Source of the DNA: a virus
IMG/VR virus record: IMGVR_UViG_3300050821_024084
Coordinates: 1-64,000 of that record
Strand: one strand, 5' to 3'
DNA: 64,000 nt
The notes under the pieces were generated by a model. It searched no databases. It worked only from the letters and a program-made list of their open reading frames with translations, and was not told where the DNA came from. Both the position numbers and the translations under genes were made by a program. Below are positions 1-8,556 of this stretch, one piece after another (position 1 is the first letter of the stretch; every line of letters begins with the position of its first letter).

Positions 1-648
1 TCATCCGTGCTCGCGCTGCCGGGCTTCCAGCGCTTCCGTGCGCCTGCGGTAGCCCGCGAGCATTCTTTTCATCTCCTCCATTTCTTCCTGAGAGTTCTCC
101 TGGTACGCGCGGGACTGCGTGGACTGATCTTTCAGCATGGAGATCTCCCGGCGGTGCCGTGCTACCTCATCGACCGTTTGCCCCATGATCTGCGTCAGGT
201 AATCGAAGCTCTCCCCGAGGGAGCGCAGCCTCCTGACTTCAGCAGGGGACAGGCCCTCCTCGCTTGTCGTGCGGATTGTCTCCGCTGCCTTGCTCAGCAT
301 TCGCTGGGAACTCTGACGCTCGGCAATGCCCTTCTGCATCTGCGCGACTCCCCGTGCGATCCGGTAGCCCTGCCCGCGTACGACTACGAGCGTGACCTGG
401 TGCTTGTCCTGAAGCTCGTGCGTGATGCGGGAGATTGTCTGGTAGTACGTCGGGCCGAGTGCCTGCGTTCCTATCGCCTCAGCGAAATCCGCATGAGAGA
501 TGACATCTCCCATGCGGACGCTGCTCAGCTCCAGCTGCACGCAGATCCACTCGAAGCCCGCGCGCCACAGCGCGCGCCCGTCGGGCCGCCGGGGGCGGAA
601 GAGCTCTATCTGCCCCCCGCCCCCGTCCTCGTGGTAGTCCTCAGACAT
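1..648 (-). CDS. hypothetical protein, winged-helix-like with C-terminal coiled coil
   Basis: 215 residues, complete, with the stop at the window edge. Residues about 20-100 form a compact globular part ending in VRGQGYRIARG, which resembles the wing of winged-helix DNA-binding domains (VRGxGYR). The second half, from about 120, is charged and heptad-rich and should form a long coiled coil. It overlaps the next gene (641..1372) by 8 bases, so both are probably translated together. No catalytic motif is visible. A DNA-binding or scaffold role is inference only; no family is recognised with certainty. Confidence 0.75.
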   Translation of the reverse strand: MSEDYHEDGGGGQIELFRPRRPDGRALWRAGFEWICVQLELSSVRMGDVISHADFAEAIGTQALGPTYYQTISRITHELQDKHQVTLVVVRGQGYRIARGVAQMQKGIAERQSSQRMLSKAAETIRTTSEEGLSPAEVRRLRSLGESFDYLTQIMGQTVDEVARHRREISMLKDQSTQSRAYQENSQEEMEEMKRMLAGYRRRTEALEARQREHG

Positions 649-1372
649 CGCCGAGGAATTCCGTCTCGACCTTGAAGCGGCCCGCGCCGTTGATGCGGTT
701 GTCGCCGAGGCCCTCGATGAGACCGCACATTTCCGTGATGTCCCGCAGGGTCTCGAAGTCTAGGAGCTGCGGGAAGAACAGCCACTCGCACTCCAGCGTC
801 CACTGCTTGAAGCGGGGGCGGCACCGGGGCACGCGACCGGACACGGTGACCATCGTGATGTCCTGGTAGGCACCGTGCATCGCGTACAGCGCGTGCGGGG
901 ATCGCTCCATGTCCTTGAACACCAGGCGGATGCCCTCACGTCCTGCCTGCGGGTCCCGGAAGTTCAGCGCGCGGTCGATGGAACGGCCTTGCCGGGTGGC
1001 CTTGGCTGCTTCCTTGAAGGCGCGCTTGATGTTCGTCTGCGGCATGACGACGACGAGATCGTCGTTGTCCTCGTTGGCCGGGCTGTCCTCCGTGCTGCTC
1101 GTGTACCCGGGCTCGAAGAACGCCCGGCTGCCGGTGTAAAGCCCGCCGAGGAATTCCAGGCGGGCCATCTCGTGCCGGTCCTCGTCGGTCTTCTTGCGCT
1201 TGGATGAGATCTTCGCGATGGCCTTGGTGTACGGGTCATCGGGGTTGGCGAGCCGGATGTTGTGCATCAGCAGCTCGGTCGTCCCGGTGAGCGTCGTCCG
1301 CGCGTACGCGAGCTTCAGCCGGCCGCCGCGCTTCTCCTGGGTTTCATTCTGCTCAAGAGCTGGGGTAGTCAC
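641..1372 (-). CDS. conserved phage protein of the LLMHN / GRF type
   Basis: 243 residues. Recognisable phage/prophage features are TELLMHNIRLANPDDPYTK (from about 31), a KRKKTD..E..RLEFLGGLY block, a central VVMPQTNIKRAFKEAAK segment and a C-terminal GLGDNRINGAGRFK glycine-rich stretch. Homologues with this layout are common beside phage replication and recombination genes, but I know no assigned activity. The glycine-rich C-terminus and alpha/beta pattern are weakly reminiscent of RAMP/Cas7-like RNA-binding folds; this is speculation. It is transcribed away from the repeat array to its right, and the start at 1372 lies just left of that array. Confidence 0.8.
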   Translation of the reverse strand: MTTPALEQNETQEKRGGRLKLAYARTTLTGTTELLMHNIRLANPDDPYTKAIAKISSKRKKTDEDRHEMARLEFLGGLYTGSRAFFEPGYTSSTEDSPANEDNDDLVVVMPQTNIKRAFKEAAKATRQGRSIDRALNFRDPQAGREGIRLVFKDMERSPHALYAMHGAYQDITMVTVSGRVPRCRPRFKQWTLECEWLFFPQLLDFETLRDITEMCGLIEGLGDNRINGAGRFKVETEFLGDV

Positions 1373-1439
1373 GCGAGTCCTTCCTGCGATGATGAGGTGT
1401 CTTCTGCTTGCCGTAGCTCCCCTAGTATACCTAACTGGG

Positions 1440-1970
1440 ATGGGCTAGGTATGCGCTATGAGGGAGCCTGTCCTTGCCGTGAGAGAGCCCATCCCCTGCG
1501 ATCCTGGCCGATTCCAGCCTAGCCGCGAGGGAGCCTCGCCTATCCCGTTTCGTCTTGTCCTGCTCCTGAGAGAGCCGGTCCTTGCCCGTCCAGTCCTAGC
1601 CAAGCCCTGAGGTAGCCTTGCCCATCCCATCCGTTCCATTCCGTGTCACGCCGTGAGGGAGCCTAGCCCTTGCGATTCCATCCGTTCCCGTCCGCTCCTA
1701 GCCGCTGCGCGCCCTGAGGGAGCCCGGCCTCTGCGATTCTTTGCTATCCGATCCGCGCCGCTTCCGGTCCTATCCCTGAGGGAGCCTAGCCTATCCGGTC
1801 CGATTCTGGACGTTCCGTGCCTAGCCATTCCGTTCCTGTCCTTGAGGTAGCCCTGCCGGTCCTGTCCATTCCGTTCCGATGCGCGTCCTTCCCCGAGGGA
1901 GCCTTGCCCATCCCGTCCATTCCAGTCTGGCCAATCCCCGAGGGAGCCACGCTACTTCTGCTCGTTCCGC
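1440..1970. repeat. 5-bp-periodic repeat array with 11 GAGGGAGCC marks
   Basis: About 530 bases between divergent genes without a credible gene. The + strand is a degenerate pentamer series (CCNNN: ccgtt, ccatt, cctgt, cctag, cccat) interrupted by eleven GAG(G/A)(G/T)AGCC marks starting at 1460, 1481, 1527, 1568, 1609, 1655, 1716, 1778, 1844, 1895 and 1940. Spacings are 21, 46, 41, 41, 46, 61, 62, 66, 51 and 45, mostly one more than a multiple of five, so the marks stay in phase with the pentamers. An origin, partition or packaging site are all possible; none can be decided from sequence. Confidence 0.85.
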
Positions 1971-2057
1971 CGCATGCCGGCGTCCCGGCGGGGTGAACGC
2001 TACCGTGCTGCGCTGGTCACCGCAACCGGGGCACGCTAGACTGTCCCTCACAGCACC

Positions 2058-2089
2058 GAGGCCCCCGGCAGCATGCTGCCGGGGGCCTC
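2058..2089. terminator. perfect 32-bp palindrome upstream of the primase gene
   Basis: GAGGCCCCCGGCAGC and its exact complement meet without a spacer, giving a very stable hairpin. There is no T-tract, only tctcgtactttcc after it. It sits 34 bases before the primase start at 2124, so it could insulate the gene from the repeat array or act as an operator. Confidence 0.7.
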
Positions 2090-2123
2090 ATCTCGTACTT
2101 TCCACCGTACGCAAGGAGTCTAC

Positions 2124-4733
2124 ATGCCCGTCACGCCGTTCCGCAACTCCGGCCCGGAACCGGTCCCGATGGACACGCCCTTCGAGATCCCCGGCTGGTT
2201 CCGGTTCACCTGGTGCCGGTGGAACCACACGACGCGGAAGGCAGGCAGGGACCGCGACGGGCAGACCCGGATCAGGTACATCAAGAAGTTCGCGCTGGAA
2301 GGGGAAGTCGAGAGCTACGCGTACGGCACGTTCTGCGCGTTCCCCCGCGAGATGGACACCCAGCCGGGTCTCATCTGCGCGCCGCATGCGCGCTTCCTGG
2401 TCGCGGAGTGCGACGACGATGATGAGTTCGATCTCTCCCTGCTCGGAGACAATCCCGTCCCGACCGTGCGGTCCTCGCGAGGGTTCCACTACTACCACGC
2501 GGTCCCGCCGGAGCTGACGCACCTGATGCCAACCGACGGCCCGCTGCCGGGCGGGGATCTCCAGACGGCGGGCTTCGTGCCCGCGCCGGGCTGCACGCAC
2601 CCGTCCGGCGCGATCTACACGCTGGTGTCGGATCATCTCCCGGTAGCGGACGAGGCGATGCTGCTGCGGCTGCGCGCTGCCCGCACCCGGCAGAACGAGC
2701 GCCAGCGGGAGGTCTACCGCGAGCGCGGCGGGACGGGGGGCTACGACGGCTCAGGGATCAACGGGCAGGACGATTACCTGGCGAAGGAGATCTGCTGGAA
2801 GCTCGTCGCGCAGGGCCTGCCGGAGGCCGGGGTCCGGGAGATCTGGGAGCGGGAGGCTGCTCAGCTGCCGCTGGCCGACCCGTCCGATCCTTTCACCGGC
2901 GATGATTTCACCCGGCATTACGCAGGCGCGATGCGGAAGTACGCCCGGATGCAGGAGCGCGAGGCAGCTCCTGTGCGAGCGCTGACGAGCTGGAAGCCTA
3001 TGATAGCGGCTGCTGAGGAGAGCGAGGAAACCGTGACTGACGAGCCGTTCCCGCCGTCGCCGTTCCGTCCGGGCGCGGGCGCGTTCCGCATCAGCGACGG
3101 CCAGGTGGTCGAGGAGGTGCTGCTCCGCAAGGGCAAGGACATCCGGCTGGTCGCGTACTGCCCGATGTATGTCTCGCGGAGGATGTTCGACGACAAGGGC
3201 GAGATCCAGTACGAGATCTCCTGGAAGGCATACGACGGCCAGCTCATGCGCAGCTGCGCGACGGCGGCGGACATCCGCAATCACACCCGGCTCCTGACGG
3301 TGTTCCCGGAGGCTGTGGTGACCTCGACCGAGGCTCCGGCGCTGAGCAGGTACCTCACGAAGTACATCCAGGTGCATGCCGACGTCCTGCATGCGAATCA
3401 GGTGCGGATCGCCACCTCGCTGGGGTGGCAGAGCGGCACCGACTTGTTCGTGTCCGGCGACGGGCGTCCGTGCCAGGTGCAGGACACCGCGAATCTGGGG
3501 CGCTGGATGAGCGGTCATCAGGCATCCGGCTCACTGGAGACCTGGCGGGCGGCTCTGGAGCGCGCGCCGTGGCGGGTGCTCGTGCTGACCGCAGGCGCAT
3601 GTGCTGCTCCGCTGCTGAACATCCTTCAGGTCAATGGCTTCATCGTCAGCAACTCAGGGGAGACCACCCGGGGCAAGACGCGGGCGGCCCGGGTGGCGGC
3701 TAGCGTCTGGGGTAATCCCGAGGAGACTGTGCTCAGCTGGAGCGCCACGCGCGTCGCCCTGGAGCGCTACGCAGCGTCAGCACGAGGCGTGCCGCTCGTG
3801 GTGGATGACTCCAAGCTGGCGCGCACCGGGAACCAGATCGCGGAGATCATCTACCAGATCGCGTCGGGCACGTCGACCAGCAAGTCGGAGCGCTCGGGAG
3901 CGCGGCTCCAGGAGACGTACATCATCCGCACGGTGATGATCACGAACGGTGAGCAGCCGCTGCTGAGCGCGAGTGAGCACAGTGATGGCGGGGCGGCGGC
4001 TCGCGTGATCGAGATCTGGGGGCCTCCGTTCGAGTCTGCGGACCAGGCGGACATGCTGGACAGCGTGGTGACCGAGCATCACGGGCTGGCGGGCGAGCAT
4101 TTCGTGACCTGGCTGCTCGGCCTGGATGCGGAAGACATCCGCGCACGGTACCGGACCTTGCGCGAGAAGACCCAGGCTTCCGCGCAGACGGACGTCGCGC
4201 GCCGGCGGGGCAGTGCGATCGCCGTGCTGCGGCTGGCGGCGGAGCTGGCACATGAAGCTGGCCTCCTGCCGGAGATCGCCGAGGAACACTGGACCGAGAT
4301 CATTGCAGAGCGACCGGGTGAGGAGGGCTCTGATGATCTGCCTCGGGAGGCGCTGGAGAAACTCTGGCGTGAGGTGATGATGAACCGGAACATCTTCTGG
4401 GAGCCCCGTGACGGAGCAGGGCTCGCCTCCCAGGCGGTCCGGGGGCTCATCCCCGCCGGAGGGTTCGCTGGCCGGCTGGAGACTGAGAAGAACTGGGTGG
4501 CCGTCCGCCCGGAGTGGCTGAAGGACTTCCTGAAGAAGCACGGGCATGAGGCGGAGGGTGTCATCCGCAGCTGGGCGGAGCGCGGGTGGGTGGCTCAGAC
4601 GAAAGAGGGGAAGCGCACTATCCCGACACGGATCGCGGGCGGGTCGCCGGTAAAGCTCATCAAGGTGACCGAGCTTCCCGAAGGCGTCAGCAATATCGGC
4701 GAGGATCTTCTGCGAGACAGCGAAGATCTCTGA
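2124..4733 (+). CDS. bifunctional primase-polymerase / DUF927-type helicase
   Basis: 869 residues from ATG 2124, chosen because AAGGAG lies just before it; an upstream in-frame ATG lies inside the palindrome. The N-terminal third is an archaeo-eukaryotic primase/PrimPol: SRGFHYYHAV, then GGDLQTAGFVPAPG and HPSGAIY. The C-terminal half is a DUF927-like superfamily 3 helicase with Walker A NSGETTRGKT, Walker B GVPLVVDDSK and the sensor-like ITNGEQPLLS. It should prime and unwind at the adjacent iteron origin (5.0-5.4 kb). It is followed after 9 bases by a 64-residue gene. Length and domain order match phage and plasmid primase-helicases. Confidence 0.92.
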   Translation: MPVTPFRNSGPEPVPMDTPFEIPGWFRFTWCRWNHTTRKAGRDRDGQTRIRYIKKFALEGEVESYAYGTFCAFPREMDTQPGLICAPHARFLVAECDDDDEFDLSLLGDNPVPTVRSSRGFHYYHAVPPELTHLMPTDGPLPGGDLQTAGFVPAPGCTHPSGAIYTLVSDHLPVADEAMLLRLRAARTRQNERQREVYRERGGTGGYDGSGINGQDDYLAKEICWKLVAQGLPEAGVREIWEREAAQLPLADPSDPFTGDDFTRHYAGAMRKYARMQEREAAPVRALTSWKPMIAAAEESEETVTDEPFPPSPFRPGAGAFRISDGQVVEEVLLRKGKDIRLVAYCPMYVSRRMFDDKGEIQYEISWKAYDGQLMRSCATAADIRNHTRLLTVFPEAVVTSTEAPALSRYLTKYIQVHADVLHANQVRIATSLGWQSGTDLFVSGDGRPCQVQDTANLGRWMSGHQASGSLETWRAALERAPWRVLVLTAGACAAPLLNILQVNGFIVSNSGETTRGKTRAARVAASVWGNPEETVLSWSATRVALERYAASARGVPLVVDDSKLARTGNQIAEIIYQIASGTSTSKSERSGARLQETYIIRTVMITNGEQPLLSASEHSDGGAAARVIEIWGPPFESADQADMLDSVVTEHHGLAGEHFVTWLLGLDAEDIRARYRTLREKTQASAQTDVARRRGSAIAVLRLAAELAHEAGLLPEIAEEHWTEIIAERPGEEGSDDLPREALEKLWREVMMNRNIFWEPRDGAGLASQAVRGLIPAGGFAGRLETEKNWVAVRPEWLKDFLKKHGHEAEGVIRSWAERGWVAQTKEGKRTIPTRIAGGSPVKLIKVTELPEGVSNIGEDLLRDSEDL

Positions 4734-4742
4734 GGAGGGAAA

Positions 4743-4937
4743 ATGTACGACTGGCAGTTCACCTTGCCTGATGGTAACAAGGGGCTCATCGATGCCGAGG
4801 AAATGGGGGACACCACCGTCTGGCATGCCATCATCACATCGGATCCGGGTGACTGGGAGGGAACGCACGGATGGGGTGGCACAGCGGCAGAGCCCCTGGT
4901 GTTCGCGCTTAACAAGCGCGAAGAGAGCATCACCTAG
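4743..4937 (+). CDS. small hypothetical protein
   Basis: 64 residues, strong GAGGAGG ribosome binding site, directly downstream of the primase-helicase and ending just before a hairpin, so it is the last gene of that unit. Acidic and aromatic, no motif recognised. A replication accessory role would be inference from position only. Confidence 0.75.
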   Translation: MYDWQFTLPDGNKGLIDAEEMGDTTVWHAIITSDPGDWEGTHGWGGTAAEPLVFALNKREESIT

Positions 4938-4949
4938 CTAACTCATAGT

Positions 4950-4993
4950 GAGCGCTCCGCTTCATTAAGTACGAGAGCAGGAGCGGAGCGCTC
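4950..4993 (+). terminator. hairpin closing the primase operon
   Basis: GAGCGCTCCGC (4950-4960) pairs perfectly with GCGGAGCGCTC (4983-4993). Only gaaaaac follows, so terminator strength is uncertain; the same hairpin separates the operon from the iterons. Confidence 0.6.
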
Positions 4994-5004
4994 GAAAAAC
5001 ATCT

Positions 5005-5425
5005 CTGACCTGCATGTACCCCCTTGTACCCCCTTGTACCCCCGCTGTACCCCCCTAAAAATGTCCCTGACCTGCATGTACCCCCTGTACCCCCTTTTCG
5101 GGGATTTTAAGACGCAGGTACGCAGCCGCGTCTTGTTTGTATTCTGTACCCCCTCGTACCCCCTCGTGTACCCCCTCAGCAGGTCCCTGACCTGCATGTA
5201 CCCCCTGTACCCCCTGTACCCCCTAAAAATATCACCCTCGCGTGTACGCGTGCGTGCGTGCGTGCGTGAGGTTGTTCTACGAACGGGGTACAGGGGGTAC
5301 AGGGGGTACATGCAGGTCAGAGGCTTAAGAAGGGGGTACAGAGAGGGGTACAAGGGGGTACAGACACAGAGAGTAAGTAAGTAAGTAACAGAGAGTATAT
5401 ATATATATATATAAGAAAAAAGAAG
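5005..5425. other. candidate replication origin: GTACCCCC iterons plus AT-rich element
   Basis: Twelve forward GTACCCC(C) units (about 5016-5223) face six inverted GGGGTAC units (5285-5361). Three forward copies of the longer word CTGACCTGCATGTACCCCC (about 5006, 5067, 5188) and one inverted copy (5303-5321) frame the array. Between the halves lies a gtgcgtgcgtgcgtg tract; to the right come gtaagtaagtaagtaa and a run of about nine TA dinucleotides followed by an A-rich stretch, a typical unwinding element. The primase-helicase immediately upstream supports a replication role. No gene is present; open frames through the array only encode repeats. Confidence 0.75.
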
Positions 5426-5490
5426 TACATCCTAAGAACTACCCCCCTTGCAGTAAGCTTGAGGGAGGCGGGAGGGCCAGGAGGGAAACC

Positions 5491-5679
5491 ATGAAGAACG
5501 AGCTGATCACGTGCCGCTGCGACCGGTACGGCGACCCGTGCCGGAACCCGGCGACGCAGGAGGACCTGCTCTGCGATGACTGCCGGGGCCGGAGCTGCTG
5601 GTGGATGGCGATTGAGCGGCAGGAGGCGACCCATTTCCTCCCCGCCTGGAACCTCCTCCCGGTCAGTACGCCCGGCTAG
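5491..5679 (+). CDS. small cysteine-rich protein, putative zinc ribbon
   Basis: 62 residues with a GGAGGG ribosome binding site. Seven cysteines lie in the first 40 residues (CRC, DPC, LLCDDC, SC), arranged CxC...C...CxxC, consistent with zinc binding. It lies between the putative origin and the leaderless zinc-finger gene at 5797. Function unknown. Confidence 0.65.
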   Translation: MKNELITCRCDRYGDPCRNPATQEDLLCDDCRGRSCWWMAIERQEATHFLPAWNLLPVSTPG

Positions 5680-5748
5680 GAGCGATTCCCGGTTTCCGGC
5701 TTCAGAATCGCTCCGCAAAATTTTGTTGAAATTTCAAACTCCCATAAG

Positions 5749-5790
5749 GCTGTTTACGCGCTCGGATCGCTTGCTCTCACCGGGTAAACT
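5749..5790 (+). promoter_or_regulatory. GCTGTTTAC operator and leaderless -10 for the 5797 gene
   Basis: GCTGTTTAC at 5749-5757 is one of six copies in the window, all in promoter regions. TAAACT at 5785-5790 lies six bases before ATG 5797, the spacing expected of leaderless actinobacterial transcripts. Confidence 0.6.
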
Positions 5791-5796
5791 GAGTTC

Positions 5797-7041
5797 ATGA
5801 GCACGACAGAGCGCACCTCGCACGGCACCTCGATCCGGGAGACCTGGGGTCCGGCGGTGACGATCGAGGACATCGAGCTGATCCTGGTCCGCGCCGGGGC
5901 GGCGTCCGGGGTGCGGATGCGGGTGCTCGACGCGGTGCGCAAGCACGTCAGCTGGGAGCTCAACAAGCGGATCCGCCCCTGGGGCGATTCTGCGGAGACC
6001 GGGCTGTCCCGGGTGCAGCGCGAGGAGCGGGACGCGCGGCGGGCGCGGATTGCGGCCAGCCTGGAGGACGTCGCCCTGGAGGTGCCCGCAGACGCCCCTC
6101 CGGTTCGCTCTGACGCGTTTTCAGCCCCGGACCCTACCGGAACTACCCCCCCGCCCTCCGAGGCGCTCAGGGACGCTCCCAGGGCCGCTGAGCCCGAGCC
6201 CCGGATCCGTATCCCGCTCCCCGTGAACCCGGAGCCGCTGCCGGATGCTGAGCCGGAGACAGCCGAGCTGGAGGAGATCGACGCGGAGCCGGAGCCTGAC
6301 GACGGCGATGCGGATGACGATGCGGATGACGAGGCGGTCGTCGAGGCGATCCGGGAGCTGCTGGGGGTCACCCCGGACCTGCGCCTGGTGCCGGACCAGG
6401 CCCCCGCCCCGGAGATGCCCTCGGAGAGCTCCCCAGCGGCCCCGGGACCGTCGGAGACCCCCGGACCCATACCGGAGGTACCCCCCGCCCTCCCGACGCC
6501 TCCAGCGCCCGCAGATGAGGCTTCCCGGCCGTCCCCCGGGAACGCGGAGCCGGAGCCCGCCGCTGCGGAGCCCACGGAAGCCACCTGCCGGGCCTGCGGG
6601 GCGGTGAAGCCGCTGGCGGGGTTCCGGCTGGATGACGGCCGCTGGCCGCGCCGGACGTGCCGGGCCTGCGAGGTGATCCAGCGCAGGGAGCGCAGGGAGC
6701 GGGAGCGGCTGCGGAAGACGACGCGGGCGTGCAGCAAGTGCGGCGTGCCCAAGCCCCTGACGGACTTCCGTCTCGACAAGTCCGGCCCGGACGGGAGGGC
6801 ACGGCAGTGCGCGGCGTGCATCCGGGAGCGGGAGCGGGCCTGGCAGGAGCAGCGGCAGAAGGCACGCCTGCTGGAGACGGGGTTCGTGGCGTGCACGAAG
6901 TGCGGGGAGCTGAAAGACCCTCAGACGGACTTCTACCCGAGGCGGCTGAAGAAGGACGGGCGGGCGACGCAGTGCAAGGAATGCGAGAAGGCGTATGCTA
7001 GGAATCACCGGAAGCCGAAGACGGCAGCAAAAGATTCTTGA
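5797..7041 (+). CDS. three tandem C4 zinc-finger protein with acidic/proline-rich linker
   Basis: 414 residues. Residues about 1-100 are globular and charged; about 100-265 are Pro/Glu/Asp-rich and probably disordered; from about 265 three related units follow: CRACG..KPLAGF..CRACE, CSKCG..KPLTDF..CAACI and CTKCG..DPQTDF..CKECE. These CxxCG..K....F..CxxC units resemble the zinc modules next to HNH nucleases and in phage DNA-binding proteins. No nuclease motif is present. The start follows a -10 element by six bases with no Shine-Dalgarno, suggesting a leaderless mRNA. A DNA-binding role near the origin is likely but inferred. Confidence 0.85.
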   Translation: MSTTERTSHGTSIRETWGPAVTIEDIELILVRAGAASGVRMRVLDAVRKHVSWELNKRIRPWGDSAETGLSRVQREERDARRARIAASLEDVALEVPADAPPVRSDAFSAPDPTGTTPPPSEALRDAPRAAEPEPRIRIPLPVNPEPLPDAEPETAELEEIDAEPEPDDGDADDDADDEAVVEAIRELLGVTPDLRLVPDQAPAPEMPSESSPAAPGPSETPGPIPEVPPALPTPPAPADEASRPSPGNAEPEPAAAEPTEATCRACGAVKPLAGFRLDDGRWPRRTCRACEVIQRRERRERERLRKTTRACSKCGVPKPLTDFRLDKSGPDGRARQCAACIRERERAWQEQRQKARLLETGFVACTKCGELKDPQTDFYPRRLKKDGRATQCKECEKAYARNHRKPKTAAKDS

Positions 7042-7061
7042 AGATTTTTGCCTGCGGGGGC

Positions 7062-7090
7062 TTGACACACGATCGTAGTCTAGATACCCT
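7062..7090 (+). promoter_or_regulatory. sigma-70-type promoter for the 7133 gene pair
   Basis: TTGACA at 7062-7067 and a weaker TACCCT at 7085-7090, spaced 17 bases. The transcript would start at about 7097, inside the palindrome at 7094-7123. Confidence 0.6.
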
Positions 7091-7093
7091 CGT

Positions 7094-7123
7094 TCACGGG
7101 AACTGAGATCTCAGTTCCCGTGA
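7094..7123. promoter_or_regulatory. perfect 30-bp palindrome in the leader
   Basis: The arm TCACGGGAACTGAGA is followed directly by its exact complement. It covers the predicted transcription start and ends just before the GAGGAGG of gene 7133, so it may be an autoregulatory operator or a 5' hairpin that hides the ribosome binding site. Confidence 0.75.
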
Positions 7124-7132
7124 GGAGGAAGC

Positions 7133-7984
7133 ATGGGGTACGACCGCGTTGTCAGCGCCGCGCTATCTGAGACGCGGAGCAAGTTCGCCCTGGCAGAGGC
7201 GCTAGCCCTGGACATCCCGCCTCGGGGGCAGGGTCGAGCGCAAAAAGACGACTCCATCCGCCAGCATCTGGAGGTGGCGCGTCGGGAGATCATCGAGGCC
7301 GGGGGAGAGCCTCGCAGTCCTGATACACTTGATGTCTATCGTCGTACTGCGCTATGGGCGACGAGGAAATTGAACGGTACCGTTCAATTTCAGTGGGTAG
7401 GGGGCGCGTCGTGGACAGCTCATCGGGAAGCCTACGAGAGTGGCATGTCCATCGAAGAGTTCCGAGGTCTTCCCGATCAGCGCGTGAATACTGCTCTTCG
7501 AGCTGCGGGCAAGGCGAACAAGTATCCTCCCGTCGGCACAATGACCACATGGCCGGGCAAGCAGCAGATAGCCGCTGTGAAGGCGCTTCCTCCTGAGCGC
7601 CAGGCGGAAATAGTCGAAGCGACACTCCGGGATGACCGGGTGCGTTCTCAAGCTTTTGCCATTATCCGTGACGCGGCGTACCAGAATGAGGCGGAGCAAC
7701 GTGCCATTCAGCAAGATGTCAGGCCGATGTCACCCGGAGTTGCAGCTTCTGCTGCTCTGTTGCGTGGGATGGCTCCTCCGCATGCCAGGGCGCTTGGCCA
7801 TCTAGAGCGGGCTTATCAGGACGTCAAGGATGCTATCCGGGAAATTCGTGCTGCCGAAATGACTTCCGAGGAGATGAAGCCTCTCACTCGGGCGCGGGAG
7901 CAGCTGACCGAATCAGTTGCAGAACTCAATTCCGTCATGTACGAAGGAGATTTTAGTGGCCAAGGCTCACCCTATACCGGCTGA
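7133..7984 (+). CDS. hypothetical DNA-binding-type protein, first of a two-gene unit
   Basis: 283 residues, GAGGAGG ribosome binding site. Mostly helical and charged; a WPGKQQIAAVKALPPERQAEIV stretch and repeated Arg/Glu-rich helices recall partition or regulator proteins, but no family is recognised. A perfect 26-bp palindrome lies inside its coding sequence and another in its leader, which suggests the protein or its partner binds these sites. Codon use is visibly less GC-rich at third positions than in neighbours, a sign of separate origin. It overlaps the next gene by 29 bases. Confidence 0.75.
   Translation: MGYDRVVSAALSETRSKFALAEALALDIPPRGQGRAQKDDSIRQHLEVARREIIEAGGEPRSPDTLDVYRRTALWATRKLNGTVQFQWVGGASWTAHREAYESGMSIEEFRGLPDQRVNTALRAAGKANKYPPVGTMTTWPGKQQIAAVKALPPERQAEIVEATLRDDRVRSQAFAIIRDAAYQNEAEQRAIQQDVRPMSPGVAASAALLRGMAPPHARALGHLERAYQDVKDAIREIRAAEMTSEEMKPLTRAREQLTESVAELNSVMYEGDFSGQGSPYTG
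7366..7391. repeat. perfect 26-bp palindrome inside a coding region
   Basis: The arm GAAATTGAACGGT is followed directly by its exact complement ACCGTTCAATTTC. Within a GC-rich gene this AT-rich symmetric site is unlikely by chance and looks like a protein-binding site (operator or centromere-like). Confidence 0.75.
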
Positions 7985-8447
7985 GGTGTCCGCTCAGCTC
8001 GTCATGAACGTCCTCGGCGACGAGCCTTACACCATGGATCAGGTAATAGAGCAGATCATCGCTAAGCATGATATCCCCGCCGCTCCTACACGTCACCAGG
8101 TGAGGACAGGGATAAAGTTCGTCAAGGAAAATCTCGAAAACCGGCCGGATTACAAGCTTATCGTAGTCGACCAGCGAGGCACTCTCTCTACGTATAGATT
8201 CGCTCGTGAAGCGGCGGACATGAACAGGTATCTTCATCAGCAGGCAAACAAGTGGATGGGGGAGATGATCAATGTCGGGGTAGCGATGGAAGCCGCCCGG
8301 GACCGGCTCACGAATGGAAGGAGCAAGGACCTGGAGAACCTTCGCCGGTCCCTGATCGGCTTGCTCTACCAGCTCGTATCTCTCTACAAAGAGGAGGAAC
8401 AGCCCGCCGCTGAACGGCGTATCGGGGACCGGCTCGGTTCACGTTAA
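7956..8447 (+). CDS. hypothetical protein, second of the palindrome-flanked pair
   Basis: 163 residues from GTG 7956, chosen for its GAAGGAGAT ribosome binding site; it overlaps gene 7133..7984. The N-terminal 80 residues have a helix-turn-helix-like arrangement (YTMDQVIEQIIAKHDIPAAPTR), followed by long charged helices. A small DNA-binding partner of the upstream protein is plausible. A hairpin terminator follows at 8469. Function not assignable. Confidence 0.75.
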   Translation: MAKAHPIPAEVSAQLVMNVLGDEPYTMDQVIEQIIAKHDIPAAPTRHQVRTGIKFVKENLENRPDYKLIVVDQRGTLSTYRFAREAADMNRYLHQQANKWMGEMINVGVAMEAARDRLTNGRSKDLENLRRSLIGLLYQLVSLYKEEEQPAAERRIGDRLGSR

Positions 8448-8468
8448 TATCCGTATCACCTTCTTGAG

Positions 8469-8506
8469 GGCCGGGGAGCAGCATCTCTCCGGCCTTCCTC
8501 CTTTTA
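8469..8506 (+). terminator. rho-independent-type terminator
   Basis: GGCCGGGGAG (8469-8478) pairs with CTCTCCGGCC (8485-8494), one mismatch, followed by ttcctcctttt. It closes the 7133-8447 unit. Confidence 0.7.
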
Positions 8507-8556
8507 CTCTAGCTCATACCAGGGCCGCAAGTCAACGGGGGGTGTACACTGAGCTC

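Noticed and set aside
1445-2051. Short open frames in the pentamer array
   Set aside because: Repeat-driven Arg/Gly/Ser or Pro/Leu composition, both strands equally open, no start signals.
5005-5361. CRISPR array
   Set aside because: Units of 9-19 bases without regular unique spacers, both orientations, no cas genes.
4943-5384. Open frames on both strands through the iteron array
   Set aside because: They encode only Tyr-Pro-Leu or Gly-Tyr-Arg repeats produced by the DNA repeat, with no ribosome binding site.
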